From Rhizobiaceae bacterium (lineage in GTDB: Bacteria > Pseudomonadota > Alphaproteobacteria > Rhizobiales > Rhizobiaceae): a DNA stretch of 38,191 nt. Numbering within the stretch: position 1 is the stretch's first letter; each line of letters starts with the position of its first letter. This document shows, in pieces, positions 28,603-37,583 of this stretch. Both the position numbers and the translations under genes were made by a program. The stretch spans positions 1-38,191 of the forward strand of contig JAMLJD010000039.1 in NCBI GenBank assembly GCA_023953775.1. Reading direction: 5' to 3'. Below the pieces are notes generated by a model. It saw nothing but the letters and a program-made list of their open reading frames with translations. It made no database searches and was not told the origin of the DNA.

Positions 28603-30030
28603 ATGCTCAACGGATTGGCCGCGCGCTATCAGCGCCTCATCGACTACTTCGTGCCCGAGTCGATGCTTTATGACCGGGAAGCGTCCAACCAGGCGCGAAT
28701 GTTCCTGATCAGCCATACGATGGGGCCGGTTCTGGGCAACTCGGTTCCCATCGCTCTCTACTTCGTAGATCCGACCCCGGGCCTCAATATTCTGGTGCTT
28801 GCGCTGAGCATCACCGCCTTCTGGATCTTTCCGTTCCTGCTGCGGCGCGGCGTGAACTACGACAAGCTGGTCATCGCTTCGGTGGCCAACCTCAATTTCT
28901 GCATCTTCTGGAGTTGCTACTTCAACGATGGCGTGCTGTCGCCGACCCTGCCCTGGGTTCTGATCATTCCGATCCTGTCGTTCTTCTATATCGGCGGCAA
29001 TACGCGGTTGCAGGCCAGCCTGATGGGGATCTTCGCCGGCTCGTTCGCACTGTTCCTCGTGCTCTACTATTCGACCAATCCGCCCTCAAACGACATACCG
29101 ACCATCGCGCTGATCATTCTGGGCGTTGTCTCCACCGTCGCCGCGCTGTGCTATGTCGCGACGATGGCGATCTACTATGCCCGCATATTCGATGCCGGTG
29201 TCGAGCTGGAGAACGAAGTTCGCCAGCGCCGCCGGGCAACCGACGAGCTGCGGGCAGCGGTCGTGGCGGCGGACCGGATCAGCCTGCACAAGGCCGAGTT
29301 CCTCGCCAGGATGAGCCACGAGCTGAGGACGCCCCTCAACGCCGTGATCGGGTACAGCCGCCTGATCCATGAGGAAGCGATGGAAATCGCGGACACCAGG
29401 ATGCGCCAGGACGTCGATCGCATCCACGATGCCGCCCAGTATCTGATGAGGCTCATCAACATCATCCTGGACCTGTCCAAGATCGAGGCGGGTCTGATGC
29501 AGTTCACCGTCGAGAAGACCGATATCGCGGAAATCGTCAACGAGGCGGCAGACCGTGTCCGCGACGATATGCGCGAGAGCGGCAACACGATGGAACTGTC
29601 CGTCGAGTGCGAAGACCGTTGCGTCGAAACCGACAAGCAGAGACTGCTCCAGGTGCTGAGCGCCATCCTCGACAATATTCCCGTCCACGCGCCGGGGGCC
29701 CATGCCGAGATTCGAGTCGGGGCCGTGGACCACGAAGGCGGCAGCGGGTTTCAGCTGCGCATCAAGGACAATGGCGGCGGCATCCATCCCGACCGGCTGG
29801 CCACGATCTTCGAGGCTCTCGCCGACCAGCGCGACGCGTCGGCCAGCAGATATGGCGGAACCGGCCTCAACCTGACGATCATCAACAAGCTTGCGCGGTC
29901 GATGGGATGCACGATCTCGGTCGAAAGCGAGATCGGGCGGGGGACCCGCTTCACCATCTTTCTTCCGAGAAGCTGGTCGCCCATGGCAGTCGCCCCCGTC
30001 CTGCCTCCGCAAGCCGCCGAAGCGGCGTGA
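28603..30030 (+). CDS. Six-helix membrane sensor histidine kinase
   Basis: The 475-residue protein has six predicted membrane helices in residues 32-195 with very short loops and no periplasmic sensor domain, then a coiled linker (VELENEVRQRRRATDELRA) and a full kinase core. The phosphoacceptor is His239 in MSHELRTPLNAVIGYSRL. The N box is changed to LSAILDNIPVHAP but keeps the asparagine. The G1 box is DNGGGIHPD and G2 is YGGTGLNL. No receiver domain is present, so its response regulator lies elsewhere. A multi-helix sensor without a periplasmic domain is the plan of CqsS/LqsS-type receptors for lipophilic signals. ATG 28603 has GGGGGA upstream; TTG 28591 would add four residues. An alpha-oxoamine synthase gene follows on the same strand after 171 bases. 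Confidence 0.93.
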   Translation: MLNGLAARYQRLIDYFVPESMLYDREASNQARMFLISHTMGPVLGNSVPIALYFVDPTPGLNILVLALSITAFWIFPFLLRRGVNYDKLVIASVANLNFCIFWSCYFNDGVLSPTLPWVLIIPILSFFYIGGNTRLQASLMGIFAGSFALFLVLYYSTNPPSNDIPTIALIILGVVSTVAALCYVATMAIYYARIFDAGVELENEVRQRRRATDELRAAVVAADRISLHKAEFLARMSHELRTPLNAVIGYSRLIHEEAMEIADTRMRQDVDRIHDAAQYLMRLINIILDLSKIEAGLMQFTVEKTDIAEIVNEAADRVRDDMRESGNTMELSVECEDRCVETDKQRLLQVLSAILDNIPVHAPGAHAEIRVGAVDHEGGSGFQLRIKDNGGGIHPDRLATIFEALADQRDASASRYGGTGLNLTIINKLARSMGCTISVESEIGRGTRFTIFLPRSWSPMAVAPVLPPQAAEAA

Positions 30031-30149
30031 TCCGGAATTTCCGGCACGCGACGGTGTCTGACCTGCCGGCCACCTTGCGCCGCCCCAAAGTCACGACCCG
30101 TTAACCGTGCAGCGAAACTCAGCCACCCTGTCCTCTCTAATTAACTGAT

Positions 30150-30181
30150 TTCGCACAAGTTCTCGGTACCGTTGGTGCGAA
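30150..30181. promoter_or_regulatory. Nested inverted repeat, candidate operator of the alpha-oxoamine synthase gene
   Basis: TTCGCAC (30150-30156) and GTGCGAA (30175-30181) form a perfect 7-base inverted repeat with 18 bases between. Inside it is the palindrome CGGTACCG (30164-30171). The site ends 20 bases before the ATG at 30202, so a bound protein would control transcription or be read through in the leader. No regulator gene is adjacent. Confidence 0.45.
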
Positions 30182-30201
30182 CAAAATAACAGGGGTGTGG
30201 C

Positions 30202-31551
30202 ATGTATTCGAAATTCTCCTCCATGGACGGGGTTCCCGAACAGGCGCTGCGCGGCAGCATGCGGGACTTCCGAGTGCCGTCGGGAATGGACCTTCTCAAC
30301 CGGTGCAACGCGTTCTATGACTGGCAGAACGCGCGACGCATGTCGGGGACGTGGCCGTTCTCGCGCTCGACGGAAACCGGGCCGGCATCGACATGCGCGG
30401 TCCGGGACGACCGCGGCAATCTGACGACCGGCGTTAACTTCGCGTCGCAGGACTATCTGTCGCTCTCCTCGCATCCCGCGGTTCTCGCGGCTGCCAAGGA
30501 AGCTATCGATGAATTCGGCGTTCACTCCGCGGGTTCGCCCGCGCTGGTTGGAAACACCTCGGTGTCGGTCGCGCTCGAAAGGCGGCTCGCCAATTTTCTG
30601 AAGATGGAAGAGGCAGTCCTCTTTCCGACCGGCTGGGCCGCCGGATTCGGGGTCATCAAGGGTCTCGTCAGATCGCAAGACTACATCGTCATGGACGCGC
30701 TCGCGCATGCGTGCCTCCAGACCGGTGCGCAGGCAGCGACGCGCAACGTGGTGCTCTTCAGGCACAACGACCTGGAGCATTGCCGCGGCCGGCTGGAAGA
30801 CATCCGCCGCCGCGATCCCTCGGCTGGCATCATGATCGTCACCGAGGGCCTGTTCTCGATGGACAGCGATACCCCCGACCTCGTCGGCCTGCAGGACCTG
30901 GCGGATGCATTCGATGCGACGCTGATGGTCGACGTGGCGCACGATCTCGGCTGCCTCGGTGAAGACGGCACCGGCCATATCGGCATCCAGGGCATGCTCG
31001 GCAAGGTTGATCTGGTCATGGGCAGCTTCTCAAAGACGTTCGGCTCGAACGGCGGCTTCGTCGCGACCAACTCGCGCGCTGTGAAAGAGTACCTGCGTTT
31101 CTACTCGCCGAGCTGCACGTTCTCGAATGCGCTGTCGCCGGCCCAGCTCGCGACGGTCACGAAGGCGCTCGACATCGTCGAGTCGGCGGAAGGCAAAACG
31201 CTGCGCCAACAGCTGATGAGCAACATCCTGAGGCTTCGCGAAGAACTCAGGAACCGGGGCATGGACTATTACGGCGATCCGTCGGCGATCGTCGCCGTCA
31301 AAACCGGTGACGAGGTGCTGGCCCGCATGACGGCCAGGGCCCTGCCGCAGCTGGGCCTGATCTCCAACCTGGTCGAGTATCCAGCGGTTGGAAAAGGGCT
31401 GGCGCGTTTCCGCCTGCAGGTGATGGCCGGACATACCGGCGAGGAAATCACGGCGGCGGCCGAGAGGCTGCAGGCTGCCATGCAGCTTGCCAAGCAACAG
31501 ATCGACGCCGGCTTCGACGGTGCCGAAGAGCGGCTTGTTGATTTCCGCTGA
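30202..31551 (+). CDS. PLP-dependent alpha-oxoamine synthase (CqsA/LqsA, SPT, KBL family), 3' end fused to an IS21 end
   Basis: This fold-type I enzyme should condense an amino acid with an acyl-CoA. Key residues are present: the stacking histidine H169 in DALAHAC, D244 and H247 in VDVAHDLG and the Schiff-base lysine K278 in GSFSKTFGSNGG. The core starts near residue 78 (NFASQDYLSLSSHP); an N-terminal extension of about 75 residues precedes it. The VDVAHD motif differs from the usual DEAHS/DEAHA form. The closing VEYPAVGKGLARFRLQVMAGHT is serine palmitoyltransferase-like. It could make an alpha-hydroxyketone-type signal precursor, a sphingoid base or another aminoketone. The last residues (VDFR, stop) come from the IS21 inverted repeat, so a few native C-terminal residues are replaced. 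AGGGG precedes the ATG. Confidence 0.88.
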   Translation: MYSKFSSMDGVPEQALRGSMRDFRVPSGMDLLNRCNAFYDWQNARRMSGTWPFSRSTETGPASTCAVRDDRGNLTTGVNFASQDYLSLSSHPAVLAAAKEAIDEFGVHSAGSPALVGNTSVSVALERRLANFLKMEEAVLFPTGWAAGFGVIKGLVRSQDYIVMDALAHACLQTGAQAATRNVVLFRHNDLEHCRGRLEDIRRRDPSAGIMIVTEGLFSMDSDTPDLVGLQDLADAFDATLMVDVAHDLGCLGEDGTGHIGIQGMLGKVDLVMGSFSKTFGSNGGFVATNSRAVKEYLRFYSPSCTFSNALSPAQLATVTKALDIVESAEGKTLRQQLMSNILRLREELRNRGMDYYGDPSAIVAVKTGDEVLARMTARALPQLGLISNLVEYPAVGKGLARFRLQVMAGHTGEEITAAAERLQAAMQLAKQQIDAGFDGAEERLVDFR

Positions 31552-31567
31552 GAACTGACCCGGCATT
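31536..31567 (+). repeat. IS21 left terminal inverted repeat
   Basis: This 32-base sequence is the exact reverse complement of 34002-34033. It supplies the stop codon of the alpha-oxoamine synthase frame at 31549-31551. Confidence 0.95.
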
Positions 31568-31646
31568 GAGGGATATTTCCACCGAGAACTGACCCATGTT
31601 TGAACCACCCCTGCTTGTTTTCAGCAGGGGATATGGAGTGATCGAC

Positions 31647-33176
31647 ATGGCGTTATTGAGCGTGATCCGACGCTGGTATTTTCGAGAGCATTTATCGATC
31701 CGGGAGATTTCGCGCAGGACCGGCCTATCCCGGAACACCATCCGCAAATATCTGCGTTCCGATGACGTTGAGCCGCGGTTCAAGGTTCTCGACCGGCCCA
31801 GCAAACTTGATCCCTTCGCCGACAGATTGTCGGCCTGGCTGAAGACGGAAGCGAACAAGCCCCGCAAACAGAAGCGCACCATCAAGCAGTTGCACACCGA
31901 CCTGATGAGCCTCGGCTATGAAGGCTCCTACAATCGTGTCGCGGCATTCGCCCGGGGTTGGAAAGCCGATCGGCAGAGGGAACTGCAGACGTCGGGTCGT
32001 GGGACATTCGTGCCGCTGGCCTTCGAACCCGGCGAAGCGTTCCAGTTCGACTGGTCCGAGGACTGGGCGATCATCGGCAATGAACGCACCAAGCTGCAGG
32101 TGGCCCACACGAAGCTGAGCTATAGCCGCGCCTTTATCGTCCGGGCCTATCTCCTGCAGACGCACGAGATGCTGTTCGATGCCCACAATCACGCTTTCCG
32201 CGTCTTTGGCGGCGTTCCCCGCCGTGGCATCTACGACAATATGAAGACCGCCATCGACCGGGTTGGCCGCGGGAAGGAGCGCGATGTCAATGCCCGCTTC
32301 CTGGCGATGGCCAGCCACTATCTCTTCGAGCCGGAGTTCTGCAATCCAGCATCCGGTTGGGAGAAGGGGCAGGTCGAGAAGAACGTTCAGGATGCGCGTC
32401 ATCGCCTCTGGCAGCCCATCCCGCGCTTTGCCTCTCTGGCAGCCCTGAACGAATGGCTGGAGAGCCGCTGCAAGGAGCTTTGGCAACAGACAGCGCATGG
32501 GCAAATGCGTGGAACCATCGCCGATATCCGGGCCGAGGAAGCACAGGCTCTCATGCCGGCATCACGTCTGTTCGACGGCTTCGTCGAATACACCAAACGC
32601 GTCTCACCTACCTGCCTCGTCCATTTGGAACGCAACCGCTACAGCGTTCCGGCATCCTTCGCCAACCGGCCGGTGAGCCTGCGTGTTTACCCGGAGAGGA
32701 TTGTCGTCGCCGCGGAAGGTCAGATCATTTGCGAGCACCGCCGCGTCATCGACCGTTCTCATGACCGGCCCGGACAGACCATCTACGACTGGCGGCATTA
32801 TCTGGCTGTCGTTCAACGCAAACCCGGCGCCCTTCGCAACGGCGCCCCCTTTATCGAGCTTCCTGATGCCTTCAGGACATTGCAGCAGCATCTCCTCAAG
32901 AAGCCGGGCGGCGATCGCGAGATGGTCGACATCCTGGCGCTCGTCCTTCAACACGATGAACAGGCCGTGCTCTCGGCCGTCGAGATGGCACTGGAGGCGA
33001 GCGTTCCGACGAAGACGCATGTGCTGAACCTGCTTCACCGGCTGGTCGACGGCAAACCCTCTGTGCCGCCGACGATCGATGCGCCTCAGGCCTTGACGCT
33101 CACCAACGAACCGAAGGCCAATGTCGAGCGCTACGACGCCCTGAGGAAGACCGCGGAGGTGCGCCATGCGTCATGA
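31647..33176 (+). CDS. istA: IS21 transposase IstA
   Basis: The 509-residue transposase has an N-terminal helix-turn-helix ([21 protein letters not shown]) and an RNase H-like DDE core with D135 in [10 protein letters not shown]197 in [11 protein letters not shown] and E244 in [11 protein letters not shown], followed by the C-terminal Mu-transposase-like barrel ([29 protein letters not shown]). It cuts and joins the element ends with help from IstB. The ATG has GGAG about nine bases upstream. The frame is complete, so the element may still be active. Confidence 0.96.
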   Translation: MALLSVIRRWYFREHLSIREISRRTGLSRNTIRKYLRSDDVEPRFKVLDRPSKLDPFADRLSAWLKTEANKPRKQKRTIKQLHTDLMSLGYEGSYNRVAAFARGWKADRQRELQTSGRGTFVPLAFEPGEAFQFDWSEDWAIIGNERTKLQVAHTKLSYSRAFIVRAYLLQTHEMLFDAHNHAFRVFGGVPRRGIYDNMKTAIDRVGRGKERDVNARFLAMASHYLFEPEFCNPASGWEKGQVEKNVQDARHRLWQPIPRFASLAALNEWLESRCKELWQQTAHGQMRGTIADIRAEEAQALMPASRLFDGFVEYTKRVSPTCLVHLERNRYSVPASFANRPVSLRVYPERIVVAAEGQIICEHRRVIDRSHDRPGQTIYDWRHYLAVVQRKPGALRNGAPFIELPDAFRTLQQHLLKKPGGDREMVDILALVLQHDEQAVLSAVEMALEASVPTKTHVLNLLHRLVDGKPSVPPTIDAPQALTLTNEPKANVERYDALRKTAEVRHAS

Positions 33177-33978
33177 TCCCGCCAGTGGCGCCATCGTCAT
33201 CATGCTCAGGAGCCTCAAGATGCACGGCATGGCTCAGGCCGTCGGCGAACTGACCGAACAGGGCTCGCCTGCCTTCGATGCCGCCATTCCGATCCTGTCG
33301 CAGCTCCTGAGGGCCGAAACGGCCGAACGGGAGGTCAGGTCGGTGGCCTATCAGCTCAAGGCGGCGCGCTTTCCAGCCTACCGCGACCTGACCGGCTTCG
33401 ACTTCTCAAGCAGCGAGATCAACGAGGCGCTCGTGCGCCAGCTCCATCGCTGCGAGTTCATCGAAGCCGCCAATAACATCGTCCTGGTCGGCGGGCCCGG
33501 CACGGGAAAAACCCATGTCGCGACCGCCATCGGCGTGCAGGCGATCGAGCACCACCGCAGACGCGTCCGCTTCTTCTCCACCGTCGAACTGGTCAATGCG
33601 CTCGAGCAGGAGAAGGCGCAAGGCAGATCCGGACAGATCGCCAACCGCCTCGTCCATTCCGATCTCGTGATCCTCGACGAGCTCGGCTATCTGCCGTTCA
33701 GTGCATCCGGCGGTGCGCTGCTCTTCCATCTCTTGAGCAAGCTCTATGAGCGCACCAGCGTCATCATCACCACCAACTTGAGCTTCAGCGAATGGGCGAG
33801 CGTCTTCGGCGATGCCAAGATGACGACCGCATTGCTCGACCGCCTGACCCACCACTGCCACATCCTCGAGACCGGAAACGACAGCTTCCGATTCAAAAAC
33901 AGATCGGCCCAAGAGGCCAAAACCAGGAAGGAGAAAAACAGGAACTTGACCGTCGCACCAGACCCGAAACATACATGA
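33166..33978 (+). CDS. istB: IS21 helper ATPase IstB
   Basis: The 270-residue AAA+ ATPase is DnaC-like. It has Walker [11 protein letters not shown] (about residues 107-116), Walker [13 protein letters not shown] (about 164-175), sensor-like [32 protein letters not shown], and a basic C-terminal tail. It assembles on target DNA and stimulates IstA. The start overlaps istA by 11 bases, as usual in this family. Confidence 0.96.
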   Translation: MRHDPASGAIVIMLRSLKMHGMAQAVGELTEQGSPAFDAAIPILSQLLRAETAEREVRSVAYQLKAARFPAYRDLTGFDFSSSEINEALVRQLHRCEFIEAANNIVLVGGPGTGKTHVATAIGVQAIEHHRRRVRFFSTVELVNALEQEKAQGRSGQIANRLVHSDLVILDELGYLPFSASGGALLFHLLSKLYERTSVIITTNLSFSEWASVFGDAKMTTALLDRLTHHCHILETGNDSFRFKNRSAQEAKTRKEKNRNLTVAPDPKHT

Positions 33979-34001
33979 CAGCCGGGTCAGTTCTCGGCGG
34001 A

Positions 34002-34033
34002 AATGCCGGGTCAGTTCTCAGCGGAAATCAACA
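34002..34033 (-). repeat. IS21 right terminal inverted repeat
   Basis: This 32-base sequence is the exact reverse complement of 31536-31567. It supplies a stop codon (34020-34018 on the minus strand) to the truncated TerB-like frame. Confidence 0.95.
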
Positions 34034-34293
34034 GCATAGAGGTCGACCGCTTCGCGATTGGCCGCCTCGCCGGCGGCGAAGATGCCGTCACGCTCGCTGG
34101 CGGAGAGATCGAAATGTTGCGACAGCATGGAGAGGACGCGCTCACGCTCCTCCGGCGTGCGCTCTCCGTCCGCGTCCATGACATGCACCATCAGCGCCGC
34201 CGCCGCGACACGCGGGTCGTCCGGACTCGCCGGAGACTTCGGGTCGTGATCGCCCGGAAGCTGTCGAAGAAAGTCGAGGAATCGATCGAACAT
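34018..34293 (-). pseudogene. TerB-domain protein gene truncated by IS21
   Basis: From ATG 34293 the frame encodes about 86 native residues (MFDRFLDFLRQLPGD, then DPRVAAAALMVHVMDADGERTPEERERVLSMLSQHF), which is the first half of a tellurite-resistance TerB-like domain with its acidic metal-binding pattern. At 34034 the gene meets the IS21 end and reads VDFR-stop from it. TerB-like proteins in this hemY-linked position normally run to about 140-150 residues, so the second helical bundle half is lost. The missing part is not on the other side of the IS. The start with GATCGAACAT is assigned by family match; an upstream ATG at 34365 overlaps hemY by a few bases. Confidence 0.85.
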
Positions 34294-34361
34294 CGTATGA
34301 CTCCGTTCAGCGGCCGGGGACTTTGTGGCATTTGGCGAGGCAGTCAGAATCGCAATTATCG

Positions 34362-36002
34362 TCAAAACAGCCGAAAACGCGACTCGGTTCCGCTCTCGTC
34401 GTCGGTGTCGACACCAGGGTCGTCGGGTGGCGCAAGCTTGTCGCCGCCGTCGGATGCGTGCTTGTCCTTCGCGACTTCAGCGGGGGGCGATTGCTTCTTG
34501 GGCACCTTGCTTTCTGCGGCCGGTTCCGCGACCTCGGGCGTGTCCGGTTCCGGCGCCTCGACTGGCGCCTCCTGCGCCGGGATCACGGTCTCTGCCTCCT
34601 CGGCGACTTCCGCATCGACGACCGCGCTGGCCGGTGCAAGCGGTGGAGGCGGCGCGAGGCTGCGCGCGCCGGGCGGCGGCATCACGCCCTCCTGCTGCTC
34701 GATCATCGGTCCGAGCCGTTCGACAGGCACCCGCCATTCGAACGCGTCGAGACGCCCGGTTACGGGCGACAACGGCGCCCAGCGCTCGGAGACCTGGCCG
34801 TCGGCGACCCATGCGGGATCGCGCGGCGCGCGCACCGCCTTGGCGAGTGCCTCGCGCACACGGCCCTGATCGCCCGACTCCGCTTCGTCGATGTCGGCGA
34901 GGATCAGATAGGCGCTTTCAGTCGGCCGGATCCGGATCGCGGTCTCGACAGACTCGCGCGCGGTCCCGAAATCGTCCGCCTCAAGGGCGGCGCGGGCAAC
35001 CGCCAGCGCGGATTCCGCGTTGTTGACCCGCATGCCTGCGAGCTTCTTCGCCCGTGCGAGACGGTCGCCGGTTGAGTCGCCGGGCCGGGCGTGGATGTAG
35101 ACGTCGGCGACCTCGGGGTGCGGCTCGGCCTTCCATGCCGCCTCGAGGATACGCGCACCCTTGCGCAGATCGTCCTGCTTGAACAGGCTCCTGGCCGCGA
35201 CAATCGCGGCCGGTGCAAATGCCGGCTCGAGCTTGACCGCCTCAAGCGCGGCCGTGCGAGCGGCCTGCGGATCGGAGTCGATCAGCGTCATCGCTTTGGC
35301 GGTCAAAAGCACGGCGCGCTTGCGCGCGGCTGCCTCGCGGTCGATCTGGCGGGTCGATTTCAACGCGTCGACCAGCTTCAGCGCGCCGTCCCAGTCGCCC
35401 TCGGCCGCGCGATCCTCGATGGTGGCTTCGGCCGCCCATGCAAGTTGCGGCGCGATCTCGGCTGCGCGCGCAGCGTAGTGGCGCGCAGCCTCGCGTTCAC
35501 CGAGGCGGCTTGCCTCCAGAAACAGGCCGCGCAGACCGAGAATACGCATCTCCGGATCGTCGACCATCGCCTCGAACTTCTGGCGCGCATCGTCGTGGTT
35601 GCCCTCGAGCAGAGATGTCTGGGCGTCGAGAAGATGGATCAGCGGCTCCTGGTCGGAGCTGATCAGCTTCGCAGCCTGCTGTTTCATGCGCCGCGCCAGC
35701 GCCGCATCGCCCGCACCGGCTGCGATCATCCCGGTCGAAAGGGCCTGGTAGCCGCGATCACGGCGTCGGACCCTGAAGTACCGGGCAATGGTGTAGGGGC
35801 TGTTCCAGATGCCGCGGACGAGCCACCAAGTGAACATGACCGCGGCGACGATGGCAGTCACGAGGACGGCGGCCACCATCAGCGTGACCTGATACTGGTA
35901 GCCGCCGAAGGTCACCACCAGTTCGCCGGGCCGCTCTGCGAGCCAAGCGAAGCCGAGCCCCAGCGCGAAAACGAGAACGACAAAAAACAGAATGCGAAAC
36001 AT
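34362..36002 (-). CDS. hemY: HemY-family protein (TPR-containing, heme biosynthesis locus)
   Basis: The 546-residue protein has two N-terminal membrane helices (about residues 2-20 and 40-64) with GYQYQVTL between, then the HemY N-terminal domain (WWLVRGIWNSPYTIARYFRVRRRDRGYQALSTGMIAAGAGD). A TPR-like helical region follows to about residue 420. The last 110 residues are Pro/Ala/Glu-rich and likely disordered. HemY of proteobacteria (not the oxidase of Bacillus) is encoded with hemC/hemD but has no established catalytic role; it may scaffold heme enzymes at the inner membrane. It starts 17 bases after the mitofilin-like stop. Confidence 0.93.
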   Translation of the reverse strand: MFRILFFVVLVFALGLGFAWLAERPGELVVTFGGYQYQVTLMVAAVLVTAIVAAVMFTWWLVRGIWNSPYTIARYFRVRRRDRGYQALSTGMIAAGAGDAALARRMKQQAAKLISSDQEPLIHLLDAQTSLLEGNHDDARQKFEAMVDDPEMRILGLRGLFLEASRLGEREAARHYAARAAEIAPQLAWAAEATIEDRAAEGDWDGALKLVDALKSTRQIDREAAARKRAVLLTAKAMTLIDSDPQAARTAALEAVKLEPAFAPAAIVAARSLFKQDDLRKGARILEAAWKAEPHPEVADVYIHARPGDSTGDRLARAKKLAGMRVNNAESALAVARAALEADDFGTARESVETAIRIRPTESAYLILADIDEAESGDQGRVREALAKAVRAPRDPAWVADGQVSERWAPLSPVTGRLDAFEWRVPVERLGPMIEQQEGVMPPPGARSLAPPPPLAPASAVVDAEVAEEAETVIPAQEAPVEAPEPDTPEVAEPAAESKVPKKQSPPAEVAKDKHASDGGDKLAPPDDPGVDTDDESGTESRFRLF

Positions 36003-36019
36003 CAGGCGATCGCCCTCTC

Positions 36020-37465
36020 TCAGGATGCGGCCAGTGCGTCGGCCATGAGGCGTGCGACGAGCCGATCTGCCTCGTTTCGGGCGCGGACCCTTGCCATGAA
36101 ATCGGCGCCTGCGGCCTTGGATGGCTCCGGCAGCGTCTCATACTCGGCAATCGCCTTGTCGTAATTCCCCTCATCCAGGGCCAGTTCCATCCGTGCGACG
36201 ATCGCCGGGACGTCCGTGCCGGCGACATCGCCGATCGGACGGACCTTAATAAGCGATTGCGCGCTTTCCCAGAGGCGCGCGAAGAAACCGCCTTCGGCAA
36301 TCCGCGTGTCGTCGGCATCGATCATCGCGATTGCCGCCTGTTCGGTGCCGGCCGCGATCGCCGCACGGGTGGGAATTCCCCCGGCTGCGTATTCGCGAAG
36401 GGCTTCGACGGTTTCCGAATCGGGGGCCAGCGCCGCAAACGTCTCGAGTTCGGCCGTAAATGGCGTGCCCCGATCGATGGCGGAGCGCAGCGCCGCAGCG
36501 GCGATGGCAATCGCCATGTCCGGTTTTTCGGCCTGCTCGTCGAGGCGCTCGGCCAGGCCCCTGACTTCCTGTTCGATCGCCGAAATCCTGCCGTCCGTAC
36601 CGGCGAGGGAGTCGTTGGCGAGGCGCAGCGTTTCGCGCATGTCGCCGATCTGAGTCTCGATCGTAGCGACACGCTGCTCCACCGCACCGATGTCCGCGCT
36701 CCCCGCGCCGTCGCCGGTTCCAAGCGCCGCCAACGCGGTCTCGACGTCTGCAAGGCGCTTTTCGAGAGCGGCAAGGCCGGGCGCCTCTCCGCCTTCGCCC
36801 GCCGCGAGAGCCGTGCGCAGATCGGCCAGCTCGGACTTCAGCCCATTGACGTCGGCAGACAGGGTGTCGATACGCTGGGCAGGACCGGCGATCACCGCGT
36901 CCAGGTCCTCGCGGGACACGCCGCCGGCGCTTTCGAGCGCGGCTATTTCCTCGCGCATGGCGGCAATCTCGCCACGCAGGGTTTCGACCGCGCCGTCGCC
37001 GTCGGCACTGCCGGGCGAGGGCAGGAGGCCCGTCCATTGAAGCGCACCAGCTCCGGTAAGCGCGATAACCGCGCCGACAAGTCCGGCCGCGTAGACCGGC
37101 GCCCTGCCCGGCTTGCGATCCGCATCCTTCGTGGCGCTATCTGTCCCTGTCGGGGGCGGGACCTGTCCGCCGTCCTTCTTGCCGTTGCGGCCGAAGGACG
37201 TGGCGGCTGGCTCTTCCGTCTTCCTTGCAGCAGAGGGCCCGCCAGTCATGCCGGCGGTGGATTTCGGCGTCTCCGAACGCTCAGTCGTCGTTCCGGTCGG
37301 GCGTTCTGGTGCAGCGGGCGACGGGGCCTTTGCCGCCGTGTCCGGCTTTGCCGTCGTCTCGGGTTCCTTCTTCGATGTCGATCGCGTGACCTGATCGGCC
37401 TCCAGGTCGATGGTCAGCGGTTCCGTCCGGGGCTTAGAGTGTCGCGTTTTCGGTGTCTTCACCAT
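36020..37465 (-). CDS. Mitofilin-like (Mic60/COG4223) inner-membrane protein
   Basis: The 481-residue protein has a long disordered, charged N-terminus (residues 1-120, rich in Lys, Thr, Pro), one membrane helix (about 122-145, YAAGLVGAVIALTGAGALQW), a long coiled coil (about 155-320) and a C-terminal helical region (DVPAIVARMELALDEGNYDKAIAEYETLPEPSKAAGADFMARVRAR) that fits the mitofilin signature domain. Alphaproteobacterial Mic60 shapes the inner membrane and contacts the outer-membrane machinery. It typically sits between hemD and hemY, as here. The ATG at 37465 follows the hemD stop by about 118 bases. Confidence 0.92.
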   Translation of the reverse strand: MVKTPKTRHSKPRTEPLTIDLEADQVTRSTSKKEPETTAKPDTAAKAPSPAAPERPTGTTTERSETPKSTAGMTGGPSAARKTEEPAATSFGRNGKKDGGQVPPPTGTDSATKDADRKPGRAPVYAAGLVGAVIALTGAGALQWTGLLPSPGSADGDGAVETLRGEIAAMREEIAALESAGGVSREDLDAVIAGPAQRIDTLSADVNGLKSELADLRTALAAGEGGEAPGLAALEKRLADVETALAALGTGDGAGSADIGAVEQRVATIETQIGDMRETLRLANDSLAGTDGRISAIEQEVRGLAERLDEQAEKPDMAIAIAAAALRSAIDRGTPFTAELETFAALAPDSETVEALREYAAGGIPTRAAIAAGTEQAAIAMIDADDTRIAEGGFFARLWESAQSLIKVRPIGDVAGTDVPAIVARMELALDEGNYDKAIAEYETLPEPSKAAGADFMARVRARNEADRLVARLMADALAAS

Positions 37466-37583
37466 CGGGCATCTCCGGGCGGTTATTCCGCAGGCGACCC
37501 CATGTGGCCGCTTGCATGTCGATCACAATGTCCCAGCACCCCATCACTAGCATATCGGGAAAGGGCTGGAAGGTCTGGCAGTC

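Larger units (their letters stand above)
31536..34033 (+). mobile_element. IS21-family insertion sequence, complete
   Basis: The 2498-base element starts TGTTGATTTCC and ends in its complement, with perfect 32-base terminal inverted repeats (31536-31567 and 34002-34033). As in other IS21 elements each end has a second, inner copy of the repeat core (31576-31595 and 33984-34003). It carries istA and istB overlapping by 11 bases. Flanks are GAGCGGCT on the left and GCATAGAG on the right, with no 4-8 base target duplication. The left flank is the end of the alpha-oxoamine synthase gene and the right flank the middle of a TerB-like gene, so the element marks a rearrangement. Confidence 0.95.
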
